Positions 46,101 through 58,100 of a stretch of DNA of 64,000 nt are shown here, in pieces (position 1 is the first letter of the stretch; the number at the start of each line of letters is the position of its first letter). This DNA is from Siphonodentalium dalli. Its lineage: Eukaryota; Mollusca; Scaphopoda; Gadilida; Siphonodentaliidae. Under the pieces are notes generated by a model. It was given only the letters and a program-made list of their open reading frames with translations. It had not been told where the DNA came from and did not search any database. Made by a program: the position numbers and the translations under genes. The DNA lies in NCBI GenBank assembly GCA_032622095.1, contig CP136064.1, positions 41,503,912-41,567,911 of the forward strand, written 5' to 3'.

Positions 46101-49100
46101 GTCCGTATCCTCAGCGGGGTCATTACCTGTACTTCCCAAGGTTCCTGTCAGTGCTCGGTAGGCTGGAGTTTCTAGAAACAAAAAATTTAATTTATAACTT
46201 AACATGCCAATACAGTAAAAGAAACTCAGTGAGTCAATAGCAGAAGAAAGCAGGTATGCCTTAACCCTTTACCCAACAGAACGACCCTGTGCCAATGCAT
46301 TCTCTTATATATGCGAGTTGACCATAGGTCGCCTCGCATATATAAGAGAATGCATTGGCTTAACACATTAAAAATTATAAAATTGTTAAAGAATGTAAGA
46401 AAAAATGGTAAAAAGTGTTAAAAAAAGATTTTTTTTAGGCCAATGCATTCTCTTATATATGCGAGGCGACCTATGGTCGACTCGCATATATAAGAGAATG
46501 CATTGGCACAGGGCATAACTGTAACTATCACAATGTGGTCAAGGAGCCGGTTCCAATGATATCCATATTTGTATGGTTCTATTGAGACAGACCGAAGATA
46601 TTTTAGGCTGTTGAAGCTTTATTTGGCCGGTTTTGGCCGTTTTGTTGGGTAAAGGGTTAACCCTTCCATGACTTGAGCTTCCTGAAATTTTGAGAAAAAA
46701 AATCCCTGTGCCAATGCATTCTCTAACATATGCGAGTCTCCCAAAGGGAGCCTCGCATATATAAGAGACTACATTGGTTTAACAATATTTGCCTTGACCA
46801 TGTAAGCCAATGCACTCTCTAGACTCGCATATATATAAGAGAATGCACTTATCTTTAATGCTGCACCAGTGCAGCTCTCGGTTAAAGCTAACGAAAGTAT
46901 TATTAACACTTTTATAATATCATAGAAGCTCATGAACATTATAATCACATATGTGAAACTATTTAATTATCTTTCGGTAACCCAAGATGTCCACAAAAAT
47001 AATTTATAGAATGAGAACCATATAATTTACACACATCTAAATTCCATTCCATTCAAACATGAAAGCTTTTAATTATTCATTGAAAAAAATAAGAAATGTC
47101 AAATGGGTGGTGTTGAAAATGGCTGCCACATAACCATTACCTGTCCAACGGTGACCAGAACATCAGGAAGATGGTTCTTGAGACCGACATTCTCTTACGA
47201 TATAATGCTAATTGTATTCTCAGTATGTTGCTGAATAAACAATCAATCGAAGGTAATGTCAGTGATATGGCAGCTATGCTATTGAATACATCCACTACAT
47301 CATCTTCAAGTTCAAGAGCAAAAACTTGGATTAATCAAGTTGCTAATTCGGTATTGAATAGTCATCCGTCTTTAAAATTGATTTAAAAAAAATAACATCC
47401 ATGGGAACTGACAATTTGATCACACTCACCATTTAGGGGTACCTTCTTCGATGTACTTTTTTCATAGAAAGTGGAGTCGTCATCAGTAACTGCTCTTTCT
47501 GATGTACTGCTGATCAGTAAACGTGGAACTACAATAAAGAATATTTTATTAATAATGAACTTTGAACTATATAAGCTGCTTATATTTAGAAACACAGGCA
47601 TTCCCCACTCGGAAACAGACAACACGTGTTTAGTAATCAAAGTTTCTTGTGTAAGTTTTGTGTTGGAATGCTGAGTTGTGACCTCTTTGTAGCTTAGTAA
47701 TTTACAATTTAAGGTGATCATGTCTTTCAGTCTGATCATCAAGCTCAAAATGATCCCCATGAAGACTACCATACTGAATGTTGAGTTTTACGAGTTATTA
47801 TCGGGGCTGATGGTAATACGTTCATTTCCTCGGTAGTTTTCATGTGTATTTCATCAAAATACGATTTGTAAGAGCTCGAAGTCACTACTTTCTAAGACGG
47901 AGGTTGGTCAGCAGGCTGAAAGTGACCATCCAGATGAACTACTCCCATAATATAAGGGGGTGTTTAAGTCTCTACGGCAGTGTCACAGATGTGTCCTAAC
48001 AGAACACTGCTTTTCATCTAATCAAATTCATGTGTGGGGAATATTACAACATAAAATAGCACCTCGAATATAAACAGAGATCTTCAATAGATATTCACTG
48101 CCAACTGTCAAATCGAAATACTCAGGTCGAATCGAATAATGAATATTCACAGGACTGATTCCATACTGAGACAACCCCAATAACATATTGCGATTTAACA
48201 ATTTTGCTAGTCAGAAATGTCATTTTCACTCAACAATGCCAGAGTGAACTGTTCAATAACTGGATACTAGCTGATGGGAAGTTACTTAACCCTTTGAGTG
48301 CCAGGACGATTTTTGTATTAACCCATATGCCCTGTGCCAATGCATTCTCTTATATATGCGAGTCGACCATAGGTCACCTCGCATATATAAGAGAATGCAT
48401 TGGCCTAACAATATATATATTTTTTTTTTATTTTATTTTTTTACAATTTGTTACAATTTTAATAGTTTATTCTTATATTATTTAACAGACTTATTTTGTA
48501 GGTTTAGGGCCGATCTCATCGGCCCCTGGCACTCAAAGGGTTAATTCCCATTCATTCATTTGCAGCGATGAGCAGAACAGTTATATTTAAAACAGCCTAA
48601 TTCAATACATAGGGTGCTTTTCAGTCTGTTGTTTATAAATATTATACAATTATCACAGAAATGAAGAATAGACCATTGAAATGTTTACTTTAGAACTGAT
48701 TGGGAGAAGCCATTCAGAAGAGAGTCAGTTATGTAATATCAAACAATTTAGTTTTCAATTCTGAAGATGAACATACCAGACTCTCGTGGTCTCCCTTGTA
48801 CTTGATCAGGAGATCTGTGTGAAAACAATGACAAGGATTCTGTGTCGCCAGTAATAGCCATCTGCTCACTGACGAGAAGAGTTACCAATAAACTAAACGC
48901 CTGTAACAAAAGAATATTGAACATAGCAACAAAACAATATCGAACATATTCTATCTATCTGGATAATGAATGGGAACTACTGTATACACCCGTCAGTAAG
49001 CCCATCCTCGAAGATAAGCCCAGTCTGGGTTTTTTACACTAAACGAGAGTAAGCCCAGTACCCACTTTTTGAGCAAAAACGTGCACGAGCCTCCCGGGCT

Positions 49101-52100
49101 TACTGACGGTGTATACAGTACATCACTCCCGAGAGGCACTAATTTGGCAGTCAACAAAAAAACATGTATGCTTTAATCATTATAATATATCGAACAAAAT
49201 ACATTTCCCTTTTAGTACCTCCATTTCGGGATTTCCCCTGACTTGTTCGAATAGACAACTGAAAATGCAAGTTCATTTGCAATTTGTCCAACATCAAATT
49301 GACTATTTCCACAGTGATCAGCCACATCTGTATTTGAATCAGGCATAGTAATCACAGCAAAATTAATGAAAGTGTCAATGACGCTGTAGCTCAACTGGAG
49401 AGGGGATAATTTCATGTGTAAGCATCAACGGAGCAATTCAGAACTTGGAAAGTTAAATGTCTAAGTATTAAATACATTAAGTAATATAGTTATTGGTTGT
49501 GTTTTAACCCTTTCATGATGGGAGCTGTGTTGCTGGAGCATTAATGAGGGAACATTTGACAGCAACCATCAAGAAGCCATCTCAAAGATCCATATGAAGT
49601 TTGGTGACAATCGAATAAGGGATGTTGCCTGCAGGGTGTTGTCATCTTTCAATTGACACCAAAGAAAATTGGCTATCAGGTATCAAACCCCAAATTGAAT
49701 TTGACCTGTATTGTGAGGTAATAAACTAACATACATAATATGAATCTAATAGAACAATGCAAAGTATCTTCTGGAAAGGAAGAATATGTAAACTTTCTAA
49801 GTCGAAAAGGCCCACAATACGTACGTTTTTTTCAAACGTCGGAAAAAAGTATTTAGATGTGTTTGCCTTTGCAGATAAAATTGTATGTCTCAATGAATGC
49901 CTTGAGCCATAAGAATAAATACAAACCTGATTCTGACACATGGAATTCTCGGCTACAATACATGGAACAAATATTGCCGCAATCTCCTTTGGATCCATCA
50001 CTTTGTGTCGCAGTAGTATTTGGAAATGCTTGAACAGCTCGTCCCAGATCGGGATGCACTGCGGAGGTAATACAGCTCTGAAGAGGAAAATTGAGTAGAA
50101 AAAAGGTGAAACAGAGAGAAAACAACTATGAAAATCAACTTTCTTTAACCCTTTCAGTGCCAAGTCCGATTTTCCATCAATGTATCACATTATTATAATC
50201 AATAAATTTTAAAAATGATCAAGGAAATATGGGTTGATACAAACATCGGACTTGGCACTGAAAGGGTCAAGCAGTTTTAGTTACGCTAGATTGATTAGAG
50301 ACCACAGTTGGTTTATGTGTATGATATGGCTAACAGAGACTCACTCTTGTGCAGATTGCTCAGACTTTTTATTTTAACCCTTTCCATACTAAATACTCAT
50401 TGACGAGTAGTTCCGTTAGGAAATGTTCAGATGATAAGTTCAACAAACGACCATAAGTCATTTGTTGAACTTATTATGTAAACATTTCCCCCCAAAGAAT
50501 AGGAATCCTTCTGCATTTCTATTATTTGTGGTCTGCTTTTATTACCTGAACATCCCCCCAAATGAATAATTGACAATTCCGTTGTATACTTTTATGAGTG
50601 AATGGGAGAATCCATTCAGTACAGAAATGGTCAACATATATAGAAATATGCCAGGTCTGATTGAGAAAAAAAAAACATAAGGATAATATCGGTAAGAATT
50701 GTTCTGCATATAATGTTTATTTGTGCTCTTGGTATGATCAACAGGAGACGATATAAGACCCCAACAAAAATATATAACAACATTAAATTACGCTTGATCA
50801 TATACATAAAAAATATACAATACAAAAATAATAAAGGTCAGCCGACCACAGTGTCCCCCGACGACGTGGCAAGTCGATGCCGCTTTGTTAATGAAATTAA
50901 AAAAAATGTTGAAATGTTCTAAGTCGAAAGTGTTAATGATTCCGTAAAAAAATTATTTTTCCGTCATCTATATACATGTTGCACATCTGCAATATGTGGG
51001 TAACAATTAATACTCTGAAGTTTTAAATATCTATGATCAAAACTGTAGGAGGAGTTGATTACACCATGAAGGTACCCTCATGAATACAGAAAGTTATTAA
51101 AAACAAATTCAAAGTCGAAAGGCCCATAACTCTGGGAAAAATCATTGGATCAAACTCAAATTCGATCTTGACCTGTATTTTGATATGAACAACCCACAAA
51201 AAAACAGAATTTCCAATTAAACAATCCAAACTTGGGTTATCATCCGGAAACCAAAGAAAAAACAAGAAAAATTGAATTTTCTAAGTCGAAAAGCCCATAA
51301 CTCTGAGAAAAATCATCGGATCAAACTCAAATTCGAACTCAACCTGTATCATGATATGACTGATCCACATAAAAACGGTATTTGCAATTAAAGGATCCAA
51401 ACTTGAGATATCATCCGGAAACCGAAAAAGTGAGAAATTTTCTAAGTAAAAAAAGTTGAAAAAAGGGAAATAACTCCATAAAAGAACATCGGATCAAACC
51501 CAGAATTGCAGATCACCTGTGTTCTTGGTTGAGACACATACATACCAAGTTTCAATCAAATTGGATGATCATTACTGGAGTTATAACTCCGGACGGACGG
51601 ACGGACGGAGCTGATTACAATAGTCCCCGAAAATAAATTTTTCGGGGGACAATAATACGCTGTTATGGTATGGTGGATTCAGACAATCGTGGTGCTGAGG
51701 AATTATTTAAGAGGCCAAGACATGGTGGAGTCGTGTGATAAGAGAGATATTGGAGACATTTATCACAATTATTCAGAGTCTAAATTTATCAAATCTCTTG
51801 GACTTTGTAAAATATTCCTGTACCATATAAAAGACTGAAATGTTAGACTTATTAAATGGGATAAGCTGAATCACCATACAATAAAAGGTTTATATTATTC
51901 CCCCCCCCCCATTCAATATCGAAGCTAATGAAACATATCACTATGAAAATGTGTATATTTAAGCAATACATGAGATAAAGTTCAGAATCCTCGTAATGCT
52001 CTAATTAATCGACTCCTTAAACACAGCAGAATTATGGGTAACTTTTCAGGATTTAGTCGGAAATATGGCTTGTTGCCATTCATCGGAAAGCTCTCGGGGG

Positions 52101-55100
52101 AGAGCTTTCCGATGAATGGCAACAAGCCATATTTCCGACTAAATCCTGAAAAGTTACCCATAATTCTGCTGTGTTTAAGGAGTCGATTAATTAGAGCATT
52201 ACTGTATAAAGGCCCACTTACTTATTTGAATCCCTAGATTACATTGGATACAACATATTCCATATTATATACCAGTTTAAAGAGGAAGCTCCAAAACATT
52301 GTATTATCAATTTATCTGGTCGAATAAACTGTGAACATGTTGTTTTTGTCAAGGTACCGACGTGTGTTCTGTGCTTAATGTTCGATCTGGTGTGTACTGC
52401 CAGTCTTATTCACAATGGAAGGGAAATAACTCTATCTCTTAGTTGTGAATTATGATGAATTTTGGGGTAAATAACAGTGGAAGTCTTGGTGTGAATCTGA
52501 GAATCTCTGTCACTTGGTGGACACTCCAAGGCCAAATCTGTTCCGTATTCGGGTAGAATATATATATATATATTTGGTTCCTCTTCAAAAAGGTATAATA
52601 TGGAACATGTTGTATATAATGTGATCTGGACAAAATTAAGTGGGCCTTTAAATGTGTATTAACCCTTTCAGTGCCAGGACCGATTTTTGTATCAACCCAT
52701 ATACCCTGTGCCAATGCATTCTCTTATATATGCGAGTCGACCATAGGTCGCCCCGCATATATAAGAGAATGCATTGGCCTAACAATTTTTCATCATTTGT
52801 TATTATATTTTACAATTTTAATAATTTTTTCTTATATTCTTTAACAGACTTATTTTGTAGGTTTAGTGTCAGGGAATCTTACGTTTTTCATGGGCATCAA
52901 AATTATTACCATGAATACTTGGTGATAGTTTTGAGTTATAACATGCCCCTAAGGTTTTATCCAGTTTGTTTTTAAATTCGCTTAAGCATACCCAAAACAA
53001 ATTCAACCCAATTTTTTTAGGGCAGAATTTACAGACCGCAAATAGGGCCGATGAGATCGGCCCCTGGCACTGAAAGGGTTAACACACAATGTTACATTCA
53101 AAACAAACTAAACCAATTGTTCTATTCTATTCACTGATATAACACCTACCTGAGATCAGCTTGTTCGTTAATTTTGGAGAGGTTTGAATTGAGTAGTCGA
53201 TCTGACAGCACACACCCGAGTTGTGTACTGCGGATGACCAAAGTGAGCTGCTCGAGTATAACCATGCTCACAGCTTCACCGTTCAGTTCATTTGAATTCT
53301 CGAGGGTACCTTCATTAGCACCACTGGAATATAGAAGACAACTAATATGATTTATAGTCGAGTTATGGAAGATAGCTCAATGTCATGGATGGTAGAATAG
53401 GGGACTATCAGGGAGTTCAGCACCCACTCACCCTCAACTGACACTTATAATAAGTTATGTACCCCCCTTGCCCTCCGGAACTTCTGCTACCTTTGATCAA
53501 TGAACCACGACTGGGTCCTGTAATTATAACGAAACTATTAACTCTAATAACTCTATTATTAACCACTTTACCTCTTTTTGGATATTATTTTAACCTTTCC
53601 ATGACTGGAGTTTCCTGAGATTTTGCAAAAAACCTGTGCCAATATGCATTCTCTGATATATGCGAGCCTTGCATATATAAGAGAATACATTGGCCTAATA
53701 ATATTTACCTTGATCTGTTATCCAGTGTATTCTCTTATATATGTGAGGCTCACTATGGGAGAATTGCATATATATGAGTTAGCACATTTTGCATGACTGA
53801 GCAGTGCTGATTTGGACATGGAACAAATCACTCCGGCCCGGGGCCAATCTACAATTGTTTAGATGTAACACCGTGGGCTTCCTAGTCAGCTAAATAGGAT
53901 CAGTGATTCGTATTTCTTGTAACCTACACCTTATCAGCATATGTTTGGATATACAGTTCTTTAGCTGATTGACTTACCTTATAATGGAGCTTTTGACATC
54001 ATTGTTAGGTGGTTGTGTCCTATAGAAGCCATCAACGGATTCTTCGGAATAAACTCTCCCTGTTATATCATTCTCTAGGTATTTGAATGATTCTCGTAGC
54101 CCAGTTACACTTAAATCGGCTTTAATTGAACTGTCTTCAGATTTGGAATGAGTGCTGGAAATTAAATGACATTAACAATAAATTAGAAAAAAAACTTTCT
54201 ACTGCAGACAATATTGAAAATATAGCTATGGAATTCAAGTATTGAATAAACAACAAATTCTTTATCATACTTGGATAACAAATTTGGAATTAGAAGACAA
54301 TAGAATAGGAATGTGCAATGTTGGGCTTTTTTATGTTTATGCCAATTGAATTCATCAATGACTCAGTTTTGTTAAATACAGGAATGAGTTAAGTTTCTTT
54401 GATGAAAGATGAAACTTGATAGCACATTGGGTATTTACTGTGACATTTTGTTGACAGGCAGACAAGCCTGAGTTTAGTGTGCCTGACATTTGGAGAATGA
54501 GGTCCTCAGAGGGTGAATTTAGTGACTCTATCCTGCATAGTGGGTTAGCATCACCAAATTCAACCTCTGTGGACCTCATTCTACATGGCCTCAACTGCTA
54601 TGGGAGACATAGACTCAGACTGAAGATCCTAAATGGTGAATATTGTGATGTACACCCATTGGGAACCTCGATTAGGCAATGTGTTATCTGCCTATTTGGG
54701 GATACATGTATAGAGAAACTAAACTAAAAAATAAATAGAATCTATGTGAAGAAGTTTCTATAGAAGTTTAATAATAAAGAAACTGTCAAGAGAAGATGAG
54801 GCCTAAGCAAAATGAGGTCCACAGAGGGTGTATTTAGTGATGCTACAGCGTCACTAAATTCACACTCTGGGTACAGTAATGCTCTAAGTAATCGACTCCT
54901 TAACCACAGCAGAATTATGGGTAACTTTTCAGGATTTAGTCGGAAATATGGCTTGTTGCCATTCATCGGAAAGCTCTCCCCGAGAGCTTTCCGATGAATG
55001 GCAACAAGCCATATTTCCGACTAAATCCTGAAAAGTTACCCATAATTCTGCTGTGGTTAAGGAGTCGATTACTTAGAGCATTACTGTACCTCATTCTGCA

Positions 55101-58100
55101 AATGACAGGCACAATAAACTCAGACTTGAGAGCTAGAGTTTTGAGACTTTTTCTCAATGTTATCTTTCTACCTTCTTGGAGTTTCAACTTTCTCGCTGGG
55201 ATGGTCTTTTTTAGATGATACTGTGGTTATGACGGCCTTTGTAATTCCCTTAACAGCTTCTTCTTGACGTGAATCGCTGGCAGGGGGAGGTTCATCATCA
55301 TCACTCCATATGTCACTGATGTCATCTGGTACCATCTTCTGCTGTTGGATCAGTGACACTGGTTCTGTGGGTTTCACTTCTACAATATCTGATGACAAAA
55401 GGGCAATTTATTATTCAAGTTAGGTATCAGTATTTAGGTAAACTTCGCACAACACGCTATTTATATTCCCAACCAAAAAATTATTCTATTTCAACAATGA
55501 TCCAGGTGAAGGGATTGTATAGTGTAGATAAAATTGTTTTTATTTCAAACATTTCTCCAATAAATATGGACTGCAGGGTGTGTCGATGAAATAAAATGTG
55601 AAATCCAAGATGGCTGCTGGCGGCCATATTTTCCAATGAAATTCAGAAAAGTTCAATGATTTTATATGAAACTTTTATTTGGAACAATTGAAACATGGAT
55701 AAATATATTCCATCAACATTGTATATCACTTCTGGACAAGTATATCGCTCTATTTTGCAAATTTGAATATAAAAAATCATGAAAGAACTACATTATGTAG
55801 GATTAGTACCTAAGTACTATACCCAAGCAGAGTGTTTTCGGCTACTTTAAATTTTAATGCTCACAGAAAGAACCCAGTTTTCCTGCACAATCATAGCTAT
55901 TTACTAATAGCACATTCTTTGATAGATTTTACTAGAAAAAATTACCCTATTTTAGTATTTTTAAAGATGTTTTCAGAATTCCAGAACTCCAGTTCCAACA
56001 ACAACATAAAAAATGTAAATTATTATCGTTTTCTGCATTTTTATGATGAAAACCAAATATGACATATAAACAAGACCTACAAATTATATCAAAGAATATG
56101 ATTTTGTTAGTGACGAATTAACAAAATAACTTTTTATGACCCTCTAAAACATCGAAATGGTATAAAATAAATGCATAAAAATTTCAATATCAAACAAAAT
56201 AGCCTCTTTCATGTAGCACTTATCATTCCAAACATGTTATTTTATACACGAGAATCTAATCAAAAAGTAAATTACTAATTTAGATTTTGTAAAAATGGTC
56301 TGGAACCAAGCCTTGAAATAGGGTGTCTGTCATTTGCAGAATGAGGTTCCCAGAGGGTGAATTTAGTGATGCTACCCCCGCATAGCGGGCTAGCATCACC
56401 AAATTCACCCTCTGGGAACCTCATTCTGCTTGTGGGATGTATATATAGTCTCAAGTTACATTGTTTCATTTAATTTTTCCCTTCTGGGAAGTTTCTATAT
56501 CCCCCAATTTGCAGAAGATAAAATGCATAATCGAGGTGACTAATGGGTGAACATCACCAACTTCATTTGGGGAACTTCAATCTAGGTCTCCCATATCAGT
56601 TGAGATCTAGGCAGAATGAGGTTCCCAGAGGGTGAATTTGGTGATGCTAGTCCGCTATGCGGGGTAGCATCACTAAATTCACCCTCTGGGGACCTCATTC
56701 TGCAAATGACAGACACCCTATTTCAAGGCTTGTCTGGAACAAGTATTTGATATTTTGTTTAATTTGAAATTAAAAAAATATCATACCATTAACTTCATTA
56801 GAATCTGTATCATCCACAATTGGGAATTTTATAGGTGGTGGATCATGAGGTTTACGCTGCGCCATGACTTCTTCCTCGCTCACTTGTCTTTGGATGGGTG
56901 GTTGCTTATACGATTCATGGGGTTGTTGGACATTAATTACTGGAACAGCAGCATGCTGTGGAGTAGAATCTGGTGGAGTAGAGGCACGCTGTGGAGCACG
57001 AGCTCTGGTGACTGCTGGCTCATCAGCTGTAGGTTGAGGCATAGTTGGAGTAGGAAATCTAGCACGCCCTGTATTTGAATTATCATCTGTCTTTACTGAG
57101 TGGTCCTGTTCCATGCGTGCCTGTTGGTGAAGATCATGAACTGTTCTCATCTACACATGTTGTTTTTTTTGCAAGATAATCAAGGGTCAAATGATATATC
57201 GGACTACCTTGTTTGGAGCAGATATGCTTCATCAGAAGTTGTGAACATGCTAGTAACATGTCGGTTCTGAGGTAATAATTGCTTAATAAACTGATAAATG
57301 GATCAATTATTTTTATTCTATGTTATAACAGATATCAATGTCAAACACAAGGATGCATGAAGATGATTCCTTTTACTGAAAATATCCATCTTGTACTGAC
57401 AAAACACTCTAAAAGTTGGGGAACTTTATAACTTTGAAAAAATAGCACAGGTACAGGTAATATATCTCTTATGGGAGACCAGCATATATATAAGTGAATG
57501 CATTGGCACAGGGTTTTCACAAAATTTCAGAAAGCTCCAGTCATTAAAGGGTTTATACCTGATCCTCAACAATGTATTTCACAGTATGTAAAGGTCCAGG
57601 TTGGAATTGAATGATTTATTTAAACTCTGATATGATATGATACAATATTTATTAGCATAAAACACTCATGTGAGCCGTATGCATTACATAATAATAAGAC
57701 ATATAATTTACACATACATACATAGTTCATATAGTAAACTTTCAACATATTCAAACTACATGTATACAATGTGACTTAGTAGAAACTCAATAATATAAGC
57801 GTGCAAATAAACTGTATGCAGGCCTATCGTGTGGAATAGAAAGTAATTATTAATTCATTTCTCAATTGCGGGCTTCTTCTCTCGTTTTAAGGAATTCTTT
57901 GATAGCTCGACTGATCACATTTCTTGTATTTGGTTGGTCGTTGCGCATTATGTATAGAAATTTTAAGATATTACTGGCCATTAGAAATGCGCTGTTTTTA
58001 TAATTTAGTTCTTCGAATAGACTTTTTCTCAACTTGTCGTATTTGGTACAGTGGAGAACAAAATGTTTCTCGTCTTCCACTGAGTTAGTGTTGGGGTCGG

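Noticed and set aside
49853-50125. Second open frame over the KIZ exon at 49927-50077 (LQSCITSAVHPDLGRAVQAF)
   Set aside because: The incoming codon phase (AG + A) selects the other frame, and the frame carries on into non-exonic sequence.
55353-55589. + strand ORF overlapping a KIZ exon
   Set aside because: Antisense shadow of the exon at 55172-55388 continuing into an AT-rich intron.
56755-57078. + strand ORF of 107 codons
   Set aside because: Antisense shadow of the long KIZ exon 56787-57150.
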